Of a stretch of 64,000 bases of DNA, positions 25,119-35,064 are shown piece after piece. A program made the translations under genes and the position numbers. The notes under the pieces were generated by a model, which saw nothing but the letters and a program-made list of their open reading frames with translations, did no database searches and had not been told where the DNA came from. Within the stretch, counting starts at the first letter, position 1; each line of letters begins with the position of its first letter. Source of the stretch: Paraneptunicella aestuarii (GTDB taxonomy: Bacteria; Pseudomonadota; Gammaproteobacteria; Enterobacterales; Alteromonadaceae); assembly GCF_019900845.1 (NCBI RefSeq), contig NZ_CP074570.1:496001-560000 (forward strand). The letters run 5' to 3'.

Positions 25119-26933
25119 TTATGCCTCGCCAATAGGGTATTGCGGCACGGGATAAGTACGTGCTACCTGAACAAAACAGCTTTGCCCCTGGATGTCTTTT
25201 TCAATGATAAAGCCCATTTGACTCCAGAACTTCACCATGTCGAGATCATCGGCAAATGAAATATAATTATTGCCATTTTGATCATAGGCGCTGCCAATCC
25301 AGGGCACTTGTTCAAGTTTGGCTTCAGGATTCAGGTCGCCTTTACGTTGAATCGGGTTCACTGCCTCTCGATAAACGAACTCGGGGCGCTGAGCTGGCCA
25401 CCACCATACATACCTGTCACCAATAGGTTGAACGGAACATTCGTTAAAATCGGCTTGCCATGGCACAGCCATATAACGAGTGACGTCGCCGGGCTCCATT
25501 CCCTTTTCTGGCTGGTAACCCAAACTGAGTGGTGGGGTTATTTCTGCCAGTGGGCGGGCGTGTATGCGAAACGGGCCACTATAAATTTCAACTAAACGCG
25601 ATACCCAGGTCATTTCAATTCCGGGTGAGAACGCACCGCCAACGCAGTTTTCCAGTACGCCGCGTGTCATGGCATCGCCTTGTGTCACGGTTGGGTATAC
25701 CCCTATCGGATGAAAGTCGCCTTCCACCCATTTTTGTAGCATGTAGTATTGCGTGTCGGTAAGGCGTAAGTATTTGGATTGTGCTTGATCCAGAGGTTTT
25801 ATCGCATCATCACCCGCCAGAAACGGCATCATGGTCGCGCCGCTTTTGCCGTTAATCATGGTGTTTTCATCGCCCGGGCCTCTGAGTACATCGACAAAGA
25901 ACTGGCGATAGCCGCGCAAGTTTTCTCTGTTGTCTCCTGATGTATCACCAAGACGCGAAAGATCGAAGTTGTGCGCTTTGGGAGGTATAGCTGCAACCCA
26001 GGGATAGCGTAATCCTCTGCGCAGAATTGGTAAAATATCGGTTTCCCAATATGGAGTGTAGCTCCCTTCGCCTTGTTGCCAGTATCCGTCTTTAAAAATG
26101 GTTGGCTCGGCATTCATGTGGCGCACAGTCACATCGTAAATGGTGTCGTACAGCGAGACCAGGTTGGCGATTTGTGGCGCATAAGACGGCGGGCCAACAA
26201 TGATCCAGGCATTGCCATCGACTTGCTGGCTTGAACCATCATCGAATATGAGTTTTGCGAATATGGGGCCGTCGGAAGTGTCGTCCCACCAGTTGTCATT
26301 ATTGGCATAGTTGCCAATACTGGGGGTTGGCTCGGAGGAGCCGGAATGACCATGTCCGCCTAGCACTAACAAGTTACCATTACTGTCGGTTCTTAGCTCA
26401 CCCAGAGTGTCGATGTTAAACGGGTCGAGTCCTTGTGGAGGAAATGTACCGGGGTAGGATTCAGGAATGGTGTCGCGACTAAAAGAAAACCTATTTTCGC
26501 CGCCCTGATTACTACCCTGGATGGTGCGTGAACCGGCATCAATAATGTATTGCTTCTGTCTTTCAGTTGGGTCGGTAACCTTGGCATTACGCAAAGGATG
26601 ATTAGGTGGATACCCTTGCTCCCCGCTATTTGTGGAAAAGGTATACCAACTGGATTTTTTGTTCGCCAGGTGTACGACCCATTCTATTGCGGCAACCACT
26701 TTATTGTCATAGGTACTGCCAATGGTGATTTCCTGATCACCATCCAGTAATTTAAAACGTGCAGCTTGACGTTTTAAGCGACCCATACTGTCTCGAAAGC
26801 CATGTTCGTCAATGGGCTTGTTGTCTAAATCGGTTGGCAGTGCGCCCTCTTGTTCAGGGCAAATATAAAATTCCTCTGGCGCGTCACCTACACGTGCAAC
26901 GCCAATGGCGGGATAAATATTAAGCGCTGTCAT
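25119..26933 (-). CDS. LodA/GoxA-like quinoprotein amino-acid oxidase
   Basis: A 604-residue protein. The start YPAIGVARVGDAPEEFYICPE is the hallmark of LodA-like proteins, which oxidise lysine or glycine and release ammonia and H2O2 with an antimicrobial effect. C430 in NCVGGAFSPGIEMTW and one of W510-W512 in VWWWPAQRPEF are placed like the Cys516-Trp581 pair that forms cysteine tryptophylquinone in LodA. No signal peptide is present; LodA is exported without a classical one. GGAGAT lies before the ATG. The substrate is not predictable, as LodA-like groups differ, and this one is shorter than LodA (726). Confidence 0.88.
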   Translation of the reverse strand: MTALNIYPAIGVARVGDAPEEFYICPEQEGALPTDLDNKPIDEHGFRDSMGRLKRQAARFKLLDGDQEITIGSTYDNKVVAAIEWVVHLANKKSSWYTFSTNSGEQGYPPNHPLRNAKVTDPTERQKQYIIDAGSRTIQGSNQGGENRFSFSRDTIPESYPGTFPPQGLDPFNIDTLGELRTDSNGNLLVLGGHGHSGSSEPTPSIGNYANNDNWWDDTSDGPIFAKLIFDDGSSQQVDGNAWIIVGPPSYAPQIANLVSLYDTIYDVTVRHMNAEPTIFKDGYWQQGEGSYTPYWETDILPILRRGLRYPWVAAIPPKAHNFDLSRLGDTSGDNRENLRGYRQFFVDVLRGPGDENTMINGKSGATMMPFLAGDDAIKPLDQAQSKYLRLTDTQYYMLQKWVEGDFHPIGVYPTVTQGDAMTRGVLENCVGGAFSPGIEMTWVSRLVEIYSGPFRIHARPLAEITPPLSLGYQPEKGMEPGDVTRYMAVPWQADFNECSVQPIGDRYVWWWPAQRPEFVYREAVNPIQRKGDLNPEAKLEQVPWIGSAYDQNGNNYISFADDLDMVKFWSQMGFIIEKDIQGQSCFVQVARTYPVPQYPIGEA

Positions 26934-26936
26934 GGG

Positions 26937-28190
26937 CTATATCTCCAATGCTAAAGATTGCGCACAATTTTGTATGCGCTCAAGTTGCGAAGGTAATGCA
27001 AGTAAACTTTCACCAAGTGAGTATTTACCTTGGGTTTGACTGATAATATTCGTCAATTGCTTGTTAAAATTCGCCAAGGTGGAATTGGGGCGATATTCCC
27101 ACGTAGGTAAAGCATTGGGGCCGACGTTTTGATTACCTTCCTTCCAAATGGGAACTTGCATGATGGCGCGTGCTAATGCGGGCAACATTTCGTGCATAAT
27201 GGGTAATGTAAGCTGGAAGTATACTTGCTCGGCTTGATCACCTTTTTCAAAGGATTTCTCAAGGGAACTTAACATCACGGAATAGATGGTGTTAAAAGCC
27301 TTGACCATTTCAACGGCAAGAGGGTTGGTATAATTGTCCAAAGAAGCAACGGCAACCGTTGGTCGTACTTCTGGGAAGCTGACTGGATTATCCACTACTT
27401 TTTTGAATTTGAAGTAGTGAGACAACTCCAGTGGTGTTCCTAATATCGGGCCATAGGTGCCATCAACTCGCTCACCGTAATGATTGTATGCGCCAAAAGG
27501 TTGTTGTGCGACAAGGGGATGTCCGGGATCACTGGCGCCTTCGCCTTGTTCTACAATGGTTTCTATCGCATGTTGTGCGGTGGCGTTGTTGTCAACATAA
27601 GTGGGGCGTCCGCCTTGCTTGCCAATGTAGAAGTTTAACCTTTGTTCGCCGCATTCATTCAGTTGGCTAAATGCCTGATCGCCAAGTCCTTCAAAAGCTT
27701 GACTGACTGCCTTGTAAAATTGACCAATTGAGCTGTAATTTTCGCCTTCAGCAGGCGCTTGCACCGGAGCTGGATACTCAATTGCCATGAACACTTCTTT
27801 GAACAGATTCAATGACGCTGAACGAACAGATAAATACGGTGTGGTTTGAGTATTGGCTGAGGGTAAATAGGTTGGATAGGCAGGTGCATATTCTTCTGTG
27901 AATCGCGGTTTGCCACCCGCTGCAATCAGCATGTTGACGGCCTGATTAACATGGAACATCTCTTCTATCATGACCGATTTCAGGTTTTGATAGGCATTGC
28001 TACTCGTATCCTGTATGGAATAAAGCGCCGTTCCATAAATTGGAATGGTGGAAAACTCCAGTTTAATCGCTGTTTCTAGCAAGGCTTGTAATTCAGGTAA
28101 GGTAGTAACGTTTCGGTGAATGAACTTTCTAAAGTCGAGCTGTGGTGCTTGACGAGAAAAAGCGGCTTCCCTTAGGCTTGTGATGGACAT
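26937..28190 (-). CDS. Ferritin-like (VioB/RebD-type N-terminal domain) protein in the LodA operon
   Basis: A 417-residue protein with the PF12902 ferritin-like domain, described in iminophenyl-pyruvate dimer synthase VioB. The metal-ligand pattern is visible: Glu in KLEFSTIPIYG near residue 45, the EEMFH motif near 75-79 with Glu and His ligands, then a second helical pair. It is the promoter-proximal gene of a three-gene unit, four bases ahead of the LodA-like gene. In violacein and rebeccamycin synthesis such proteins act on imines formed by an amino-acid oxidase; by analogy this one might act on the LodA product. That is inference. Confidence 0.85.
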   Translation of the reverse strand: MSITSLREAAFSRQAPQLDFRKFIHRNVTTLPELQALLETAIKLEFSTIPIYGTALYSIQDTSSNAYQNLKSVMIEEMFHVNQAVNMLIAAGGKPRFTEEYAPAYPTYLPSANTQTTPYLSVRSASLNLFKEVFMAIEYPAPVQAPAEGENYSSIGQFYKAVSQAFEGLGDQAFSQLNECGEQRLNFYIGKQGGRPTYVDNNATAQHAIETIVEQGEGASDPGHPLVAQQPFGAYNHYGERVDGTYGPILGTPLELSHYFKFKKVVDNPVSFPEVRPTVAVASLDNYTNPLAVEMVKAFNTIYSVMLSSLEKSFEKGDQAEQVYFQLTLPIMHEMLPALARAIMQVPIWKEGNQNVGPNALPTWEYRPNSTLANFNKQLTNIISQTQGKYSLGESLLALPSQLERIQNCAQSLALEI

Positions 28191-28741
28191 ATTCTTTCCC
28201 CAGCACGCAAAGTAAACCTTTGCAGTAAGTTGGATGTGTTATTAGCCTGATATGCCCAAGAGCCTACAAACGACAACCTGGTAGCACTCTGCTTATATAC
28301 TGATTGACTGGCATACATCACCGGGCTAATGGTGTTTGGGTTGAATGAATCTTATGTTGAAGGCTGCTCAACACTACAAATAAAGGCAATAAAGACTACA
28401 ATAAAGTTATAAGGTATTACAATCTACCTTCATGTGGTAGGATGAGTTGGTAAAATTATTTATTATTTACCTTTTCTTTGTGGTCATAACTTATTGTTAT
28501 TATTGCTTATTTTTTAGCGTTGCCATCAACTAAAGCATAATAAATAGCAGAGTAAGTGAGCTCGTGGGCAGTTGCCTTGGACTAAGACCTTTAATGGCTT
28601 TGCGCCATCCTTGGCGCATTCAATAAGAATTTGAAAATTAAGAGTTCCTGCCGGATTTCGGCATTCTTATCATTAAGTGTGCTTCCGTTTGATGTGACCT
28701 AGTGAAGAGTTGATGAATTGCCTTTATGGCTTTTCAGTTCA
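28191..28741. other. Intergenic region upstream of the lod-like operon
   Basis: About 550 bases, AT-rich. It must hold the promoter of the operon starting at 28190. One perfect hairpin TGCGCCA-tcct-TGGCGCA lies at 28601-28618; it has no adjoining T run and may end the transcript of the small genes at 28742-29159. I find no gene in it. Confidence 0.5.
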
Positions 28742-28960
28742 TCACCATTTTAATTCCTTTTTATTCCCTTTGCTTTTGTGCCCTCTTGATGTGTGAGCGA
28801 AAGGGCAACCTTTTTCATGTGGTTCACCAATCGCCAAATCAGCATGACAATGAGGGCAAACATCCCTGCTGGATTCTCGTCCTGAACCGTTACATGCCGG
28901 GCATGGTTCTGAGCGGTTTTTCATACCTGAGCCACCACAATAAGGGCAGTTGTTTTTCAT
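28742..28960 (-). CDS. Small Cys-rich zinc-ribbon protein (DnaJ-type CxxCxGxG)
   Basis: 72 residues from MKNNCPYCGGSGMK. Three CxxC knuckles appear in order: CPYCGGSG, CPACNGSG and CPHCHADL, the first two being classic DnaJ central-domain repeats, followed by GCPFAH and a Lys-rich tail. No J domain is present, so it is a free zinc-binding protein of unknown role. I take ATG 28960 over the upstream start at 29023, because the extra 21 residues are low-complexity and the ATG has AAAGAG upstream. Confidence 0.6.
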   Translation of the reverse strand: MKNNCPYCGGSGMKNRSEPCPACNGSGRESSRDVCPHCHADLAIGEPHEKGCPFAHTSRGHKSKGNKKELKW

Positions 28961-28973
28961 CTGTTTGTTCTCT

Positions 28974-29159
28974 TTAGTCTTTCTTGTGTTTTCCTTGACC
29001 CATTCTTCCGTCGACGTAGTCATGCCAGTCTTCCTGGGTCATATCTTTTGAATCTTGCTCGGGGGCTGTTTTGCTTTTTTCTTTGTCTTTCACGCTTGTT
29101 TTGCAGGGAGCGTGTCTATAAATACCCTCTTCTCTATGACAATGGTTCGCGTCAGTCAT
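28974..29159 (-). CDS. Small hydrophilic hypothetical protein
   Basis: 61 residues, rich in Lys, Asp and His, starting MTDANHCHREEGIYRH. CAGGAG lies 11 bases before the ATG. It directly precedes the small zinc-ribbon gene (13-base gap to the shorter start), so the two may form an operon. No recognised family. Confidence 0.45.
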   Translation of the reverse strand: MTDANHCHREEGIYRHAPCKTSVKDKEKSKTAPEQDSKDMTQEDWHDYVDGRMGQGKHKKD

Positions 29160-29480
29160 GTTGCAATGTCTCCTGAACTTTAGACTTAAATATTATGGTT
29201 GAAAATTCCAGACATACTTGGTTTTTTGGGGAGATTTATTAACCATGCAACTGCGCATTGTTCACCTATTTCCAATTGGGTTTCTGATTTGGATTAATCT
29301 GGGGATGTGAGTCGGATATTACAAGAAAATGCCATTGTTTTTCCATCTGATATTTCTTACATCCTTCAAATTTCCTTTCCATTCAAATGCTGCATTTCGC
29401 CGCATGTTTCGCCGAGTTTCGACGAGCGTTAAATCAGTATCTTCAATAACCCAGCAATTTAGAAATTATCAGGAATTATT
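29160..29480. other. Intergenic region between divergent small ORF and patatin gene
   Basis: AT-rich divergent promoter region, with nothing I can name. AGGA at 29471-29474 is the likely ribosome binding site for the gene at 29481. Confidence 0.5.
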
Positions 29481-31316
29481 GTGAATAGATTTAGAGGTCT
29501 TAAACGGGTTCGGATTGTTAAAACTACAAAGAGTCAACCGCCTGTACAACGTTTTGATATTCAGAAAAGTTCTCACCGTGAAGTTATCCGTAACAATAAA
29601 GACTTTATGTTCATACTTGAACCGTTCACGGCTGGACAAGTTTTTAAGTACACGCAGATTCCCCTGTTGTATGAGAAGGGGGAGCTTTTACCGCAAGATG
29701 AGCAAATCTACAATCAGATAGAAATTAGTGCGGGGCGCTTCAATAACTTGCTTTCCGAGAGTGCTTCTTTGCAGGAATTTATTGAAAAATTGCTTAAAGT
29801 TGAAGATGCCAAAGTGTTTGCCAAGAAAATTGAAGAAATTGATTCTGAATTCAGAAAGGCTGGCGAGCAACTATGTGAAGGATTGGAAAATGAGACGGTT
29901 AGTGAATTTACATTCTTGAGCAGCATTGAGAATTACATTAATTCTTACTCCAACAATGTTGTGAATCTGGTTGTCTCCACACTAGCCAAGGGAGCACAAC
30001 ATGAACTTCTTGAATTAAAGGTGCTCACCGGTGAATTGGCGCTCCGTGATATCAACCCATTTGAGAGGTTGTCGTTTTGCGGTGGTGGTGGTTCTGGCAT
30101 GGTAACGTCTGAAGCGTTTCAAATATTAATCAGTAGCGGTGTACTGACAAGAACACTGGCTACCCGAGGTGCTAGTGTTGGTGCCATGCAGGCTTTGGCT
30201 ACGGCCTTTAACTGTAATGACAGTGTTGGATATATTAAATTAGCTGACACAACCACCATGACCAATAAGATCAATAACAACAGCACTGCTAACGCGAGTG
30301 TCTATGAACAATATTGTTCTACTGATTACTCTACTTATCATCAAAGCTCTAACATTCTGGGAGCGATATGGAAGCATGTTCCTTATCTTCCTGCCCAGTT
30401 GCACGGCTTTGAGATGTTGGCTCATATCGACTATACCCTGTCAGAGCTTATTCAAGGTCGAAGAGTGACTTTAATGCACAAGCTGAGTGAACTTGAAAGC
30501 GGCGATGTGAATACTGCAGAGAAAGAATTCGTTCGTAAACTGATTGAGAAGGTAGAGAGTACAACTAGCTTTTCTGCCCCGGTTATCTTTACATTCAAAG
30601 ATTTGTCTTACTTTCATAAGGCAATGCCGGAAATGTTTGCCGAGTGCGAAATGACGCTCTGTTATATGGATAGCACAGGGAAAATGAGCGAATTCATGTT
30701 GAACGCTAAAAATAGCCCGGATCTTCCTCTAAGTGTCGGGGCGAGGGCGTCTGCGGGCTTTCCTAAAATGTTTAGAGCCTTGTTCATCAACAAAATTTAC
30801 CTGGAAGGCGTTGACGTTCCTGGTGATGTTCAATATGTCGAGACTCTTGATGGTGGTGCGTTAAACAATGAGCCTTATTGGGATTGCGGGCTTAACCAGC
30901 TTATGTTTATGTTTGCCAAGCAGGTGGAGTCTCATGAAAGTATTGCGGAAGCGCTGAGAAAGGACGAAGCGTATAGTCGTTTATATGCAAGCAGCCATTC
31001 TTCGGGTCTTTTAAGGCCAGGCGATGAAATACCGCTAACGCCTTTGCAGATGAAAGAAGTGTCTACTGCGGTGATCAATTTGCTGATTAATACGCCGTTA
31101 GATCCTTTAGCATCCGTGGGGTTAGGCAATCGATATCGACGTGAAATCAACCAAACCATAGTTATCCCTCATGAGCGATTTGGTGTTCTGGCGGGGTTGA
31201 TTGGTTATTTCACACCTACGGATCAGGAGCTGGAAATTACTGAGCCCTATGTTGCTTACCAGATTATTCGTCAGGTGAATCAGTCGCTGAAAACCATGAA
31301 GGAAAATACAGAGTAA
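29481..31316 (+). CDS. Patatin-like phospholipase with long N-terminal region
   Basis: A 611-residue lipid acyl hydrolase. The oxyanion loop CGGGGSGM is at about 198-205, the nucleophile elbow GASVG near 230-234 (Ser about 232) and the catalytic DGG near 456-458, so the Ser-Asp dyad is complete. ASAGFPKMFRAL matches the conserved ASxxxP block of the family. Before the catalytic core lie about 195 residues with no recognised domain, containing helical Glu- and Lys-rich stretches. Starts at GTG 29481 with AGGA upstream. There is no signal peptide, so it is cytosolic or injected. No immunity or secretion genes are adjacent. Confidence 0.85.
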   Translation: MNRFRGLKRVRIVKTTKSQPPVQRFDIQKSSHREVIRNNKDFMFILEPFTAGQVFKYTQIPLLYEKGELLPQDEQIYNQIEISAGRFNNLLSESASLQEFIEKLLKVEDAKVFAKKIEEIDSEFRKAGEQLCEGLENETVSEFTFLSSIENYINSYSNNVVNLVVSTLAKGAQHELLELKVLTGELALRDINPFERLSFCGGGGSGMVTSEAFQILISSGVLTRTLATRGASVGAMQALATAFNCNDSVGYIKLADTTTMTNKINNNSTANASVYEQYCSTDYSTYHQSSNILGAIWKHVPYLPAQLHGFEMLAHIDYTLSELIQGRRVTLMHKLSELESGDVNTAEKEFVRKLIEKVESTTSFSAPVIFTFKDLSYFHKAMPEMFAECEMTLCYMDSTGKMSEFMLNAKNSPDLPLSVGARASAGFPKMFRALFINKIYLEGVDVPGDVQYVETLDGGALNNEPYWDCGLNQLMFMFAKQVESHESIAEALRKDEAYSRLYASSHSSGLLRPGDEIPLTPLQMKEVSTAVINLLINTPLDPLASVGLGNRYRREINQTIVIPHERFGVLAGLIGYFTPTDQELEITEPYVAYQIIRQVNQSLKTMKENTE

Positions 31317-31340
31317 CGTAGCACTACGAAAAAAGTATAA

Positions 31341-31357
31341 GGCCTGCATGGCAGGCC
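31341..31357. terminator. Hairpin between convergent genes
   Basis: GGCCTGC-ATG-GCAGGCC lies between the patatin stop and the chemoreceptor stop. On the minus strand a T run follows after five bases, so it can end the chemoreceptor transcript; on the plus strand the T run is poor. Confidence 0.6.
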
Positions 31358-31361
31358 GTTA

Positions 31362-33278
31362 TCAAATTTTGAAGAAGCTAATACGCTCTTGTAAGCGAGT
31401 CGCCAATTTTGCTAATTCGTGGCTGGCTTCTTCTACATGAGCTGCATTTTCGTTATTTATTTCAGCAGATTGACGAATATGCAGCAGATTGTTGCTGATC
31501 TCGTGTGCAACTGATATTTGCTGTTCTGATGAGTGAGCGACTTCTGAATTGAGCGCTGCAATTCGTTGCACTGAGCTTAAGATTGTATTGAGAGCTTGTT
31601 GAGATTGGCTGGCGTTGGTAACACAGCTTTCAGCTGTCTTTTGACTTTCGTCCATCATCAGTACAGCTTGATCCGTACTTTTTGTTGCTCTATCTACAAT
31701 CAGTTGTATTTCTTGTGTCGATTTCTGTGTTCGTCCTGCGAGGGATCTGACTTCATCAGCTACAACAGCAAATCCTCGACCATGCTGACCTGCTCTAGCG
31801 GCTTCAATTGCTGCGTTAAGCGCAAGCAGGTTGATTTGCTCGGCAATACCTTGAATAACATCCAGAACAGCTCCAATTTCTGAACTGACCACCGAAACTA
31901 CTTCAATGGCCTTTCCTGTGCTTTGCACCTGATTGGCTAGAGTTGTGATTTGTTCGATGGTATTTTCAACCACTTTAGAGCCTTCTTCTGCTTGTATACG
32001 TGCATTTGAGGCTGCCTCTGCAGCATTTTCTGTACTACTTGCGACTTCAGAGACATTAGTGCTCATTTTTTCCATGGCTGTGGCAACTTGCTCCGTTTCC
32101 CTGGTTTGTTGTTTTACTTGTTGGCTGCTGTTTAGAGCAATTGAAGAAAGGTCTTCAGATGAGGAAGATAGCTGTGTTGATGCCTTAACTATGTCTGAAA
32201 TAGTGGTTTGTAATCTGTCCAACACTTTATTGAAGCTTTTTGCAATGTCGCCAATTTCGTCCTTTCTGGTTTCATTGAGTCTTATGGAAAGGTCACCATT
32301 ACCTAATGCTTCAAGCTTTTCCATCATATAGTTAAGCGGAGTGATGACCAGTTTTTGTGACATAAAGTACAGTAATGCGATAAGCAATGTGGCACAGAGC
32401 AGGATAAATGCCATCATCTGTGTCAGCTGTTGAAAAATAATGTCTGATACATCCTCTTGTGGGTAAGCGCTGATGATGGAGAAACTCCAGGGAGTGAATT
32501 GAGTTCTATAGACTTCCCATCCTTCAAAATTATTGTTTATCAAAGATAAAATTGTTTCATTGTTAACATGGCTGGAATGAGCAACGAGGTTGTTGTTTTT
32601 GTCTAATAGAGCAGTAAAACCATTGTTGAGAATGTGTACTGGTGCGAGTGCATTTTTCAATTCCACAAGATCAGCTTCAAATCCTACATACCATATTCCG
32701 ATAACCTGACCATTGGTATCTATGATCGGCTCGTATCCTGTCAGATAGGGTTTGCCAAGGATATTGACTTCACCATAAAAAGCTTGTCCTTTGGATATGG
32801 AACTATAGGCTTTACCTTCCGGGTTTAAACGAGTACCAATAGCGCGTTTTCCATCTCTTTTAATATTGGTCGAGACTCGAATGTAGTCGTTACCGTTTTT
32901 CACGAATAACGTTGCTGTTCCACCACTTAGATTTGCATTTTCATCAACCAACTGATAGTTCTCTGTTATTGGCATGTTCCCTAAATAAAGGGATGGAAGT
33001 GTTTTGTCTCCAAGAATTGTGGTTCCTTGAATGTGTGGGGAACCAATGTTGCTTCCCGCTCGCTTCAAGAGTTCCATCGCGAGCTTTACTTGCCCTAAAA
33101 TCAACGAGTCAGTGCTTCTTAATAAGCGTTCTGTATTTTCATTAACAGCCTGAGCAGATTGTTTTGCTTCAGCGTGTTCACTTTGTGCGGTGTTGATGCC
33201 TAAAAACAATGCAGATATTAAACTTAACGTTATGATGGCGATACATACTGCCAGTGTGAATTTTTTAGAAATGGACAT
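31362..33278 (-). CDS. Methyl-accepting chemotaxis protein with periplasmic Cache-type sensor
   Basis: A 638-residue inner-membrane chemoreceptor. Membrane segments at about 9-29 and 285-307 bracket a periplasmic Cache-like domain ([38 protein letters not shown], the single-Cache core). HAMP (about 308-360) follows, then a signalling domain whose hairpin tip [37 protein letters not shown] is intact. It lacks a C-terminal CheR-tether pentapeptide. The ligand is not predictable. No che genes are nearby, so it feeds a chemotaxis system encoded elsewhere. Confidence 0.95.
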   Translation of the reverse strand: MSISKKFTLAVCIAIITLSLISALFLGINTAQSEHAEAKQSAQAVNENTERLLRSTDSLILGQVKLAMELLKRAGSNIGSPHIQGTTILGDKTLPSLYLGNMPITENYQLVDENANLSGGTATLFVKNGNDYIRVSTNIKRDGKRAIGTRLNPEGKAYSSISKGQAFYGEVNILGKPYLTGYEPIIDTNGQVIGIWYVGFEADLVELKNALAPVHILNNGFTALLDKNNNLVAHSSHVNNETILSLINNNFEGWEVYRTQFTPWSFSIISAYPQEDVSDIIFQQLTQMMAFILLCATLLIALLYFMSQKLVITPLNYMMEKLEALGNGDLSIRLNETRKDEIGDIAKSFNKVLDRLQTTISDIVKASTQLSSSSEDLSSIALNSSQQVKQQTRETEQVATAMEKMSTNVSEVASSTENAAEAASNARIQAEEGSKVVENTIEQITTLANQVQSTGKAIEVVSVVSSEIGAVLDVIQGIAEQINLLALNAAIEAARAGQHGRGFAVVADEVRSLAGRTQKSTQEIQLIVDRATKSTDQAVLMMDESQKTAESCVTNASQSQQALNTILSSVQRIAALNSEVAHSSEQQISVAHEISNNLLHIRQSAEINNENAAHVEEASHELAKLATRLQERISFFKI

Positions 33279-33711
33279 GTAACATTCGCTCTAAGTTTTT
33301 AATACTTAAAAGTAATCAGTTCGTTATAACTCAAATGCTAAAGTCTTACTGCTCTTGAGCAATTCTTACTTATGGATGATGAAGGGGAGGTTTGCCTAAA
33401 ACCACAAGATGCCTTCCTGATGCAGCACAATATAAAAATGCTTTCAATAGGTCAATAATTTAAGCTTTTCTTTATTTGTGGTTGATGTTTTTTGTTGGCT
33501 AATTTAATGGGGTTCACGTAAAGATGAGTTGCTTGGATTGCAATGAAAATGGTGTAAAACAGCAGTGAGCAAAAAGAAGGGGGAGCGAAAGAAGAAAATA
33601 ATAGAGATTTTAAAATACATGCCGATACTATACCAATGTGTATGGATTTAACTTGCAGGAAAGTTTAACTCGTTGAACCATAGTCAAACTTCCGTCAAGA
33701 GGACGTAGAAA
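33279..33711. other. Intergenic region between divergent chemoreceptor and FkbM genes
   Basis: About 430 bases of AT-rich DNA with no supportable gene. It ends with AGAGGA about 10 bases before the FkbM start codon. Promoters for both divergent genes are expected here, but I cannot assign them. Confidence 0.5.
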
Positions 33712-34566
33712 ATGAGTTTTTATAGCAGTAACAAAGAACAATTTTTTGTTATTTATGATGCCTTTTACCCCTACTTTATTAACGATAAATATGTGCTTAT
33801 TGACGGTGGAGCCGCAGGCGATTTATCGCAACCATTTAAGGTCGCTGAAGATATTATTACTGGTGTTCGCTTTGAACCGCGAGGCGATGAGCATATTAAT
33901 ACTTCCCCAGATGATATCTATATTGAAGGTGGTTTGTGGAGTGAAGATGGCATTCAAACACTACACGTAGCTAAAGTACCTTTTGCTTCTTCTATTTGTC
34001 CTCCTAATATGCCTCTTCTTGAACAGTTTGAAGACAAATATGGCGTTGATGCCAGGGAAACCTTGCGTAAAGTTGAAGTTCCTTGCCGCAGTATTGATTC
34101 TTGCGTGTCGAAAGGAGAAATCCCGCTGCCTAATTTTATTAAACTGGATGTGCATTCTGCGGAATTGCCGGCTTTGGAAGGAGCGGTAAATAGCCTGGAT
34201 AACTGTGTTGGTTTATTGGTGGAATCATGGCATAGCGAAATTCATCTGGGCCAGGGGTTACATCATTCAATTGAGCGTTTTGCTGTGGAACATGGTTTTG
34301 AAGTGTTCGATAACACTGGCCTGGTTAGATGGCGACACAAGTACAACGGTGAAATCGAGCCTTCTGATAGACCGCAATATATTGGTTCTGAAATGCTGTT
34401 TATTAAAAAGGATGTGCCTGAAGAATTGCTGTTGAAAAAGGCGTTTACTTTGGCTTTATTTAAATTTGGCAATGCGGCAAAAACGGTGCTGGATACATTG
34501 GGTACAAGTGAATCCAAAGCCATCATTGACGCTATTACTAAGCAACAACTTCTTAATCGCGCTTAA
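33712..34566 (+). CDS. FkbM-family methyltransferase
   Basis: A 284-residue SAM-dependent methyltransferase of the FkbM type. DGGAAGDLSQP at about 26-36 is the glycine-rich SAM loop, EPRGDEH comes at the acidic end of strand 2 and the family block FIKLDVHSAELPALEGA is near 142-158. The final part (VGLLVESWHSE ... FEVFDNTG) also matches. FkbM proteins methylate sugar hydroxyls in glycans or natural products; an O-antigen or capsule cluster is not adjacent, so the substrate is open. Confidence 0.88.
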   Translation: MSFYSSNKEQFFVIYDAFYPYFINDKYVLIDGGAAGDLSQPFKVAEDIITGVRFEPRGDEHINTSPDDIYIEGGLWSEDGIQTLHVAKVPFASSICPPNMPLLEQFEDKYGVDARETLRKVEVPCRSIDSCVSKGEIPLPNFIKLDVHSAELPALEGAVNSLDNCVGLLVESWHSEIHLGQGLHHSIERFAVEHGFEVFDNTGLVRWRHKYNGEIEPSDRPQYIGSEMLFIKKDVPEELLLKKAFTLALFKFGNAAKTVLDTLGTSESKAIIDAITKQQLLNRA

Positions 34567-34599
34567 AGTATGAAGCCGGTTTGGGTTTGAGGGGCGTTT

Positions 34600-35064
34600 T
34601 TACACTGCCCCTTCAAACCCCAATTGACGCCATGATTCGTATACGAACACTGCAACCGAGTTAGACAGGTTCATGCTGCGACTGTCGGGAAGCATCGGTA
34701 TACGTAAGCGCTGGGCTTCGGGCATACTTTCAATAATATCGTTAGGTAAGCCTCGTGTTTCCGGGCCGAATAATAAGGCATCACCCGGTTGGAACTGGGT
34801 GTCGGTAAAATAGGCTTTGCCTTTTGTAGTGCAGGCAAAAATACGTTTGTTTGGGTTCTGCTCAATATAGTCTTGCAAAGACGCATGGCGTTGAACCTGT
34901 GCCATTTCGTGGTAATCCAATCCTGCACGTCGTACTTTCTTTTCATCCAAATCAAATCCCAGAGGCTCAATTAAATGTAATGAGTACCCTGTATTGGCAC
35001 ATAAACGAATGATATTGCCGGTATTGGGGGGGATTTCGGGTTGATACAGGATGATATCGAGCAT
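34600..35064 (-). CDS. trmL: tRNA (cytidine/uridine-2'-O-)-methyltransferase TrmL
   Basis: This SPOUT-family enzyme methylates ribose at wobble position 34 of tRNA-Leu isoacceptors. It is 154 residues long, the family norm. Conserved blocks are [14 protein letters not shown] at the N-terminus, [11 protein letters not shown] (the SAM-knot loop) near 97-107 and [23 protein letters not shown] near 120-142. The protein is a cytosolic dimer. It stands alone, convergent with the FkbM gene. Confidence 0.95.
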   Translation of the reverse strand: MLDIILYQPEIPPNTGNIIRLCANTGYSLHLIEPLGFDLDEKKVRRAGLDYHEMAQVQRHASLQDYIEQNPNKRIFACTTKGKAYFTDTQFQPGDALLFGPETRGLPNDIIESMPEAQRLRIPMLPDSRSMNLSNSVAVFVYESWRQLGFEGAV

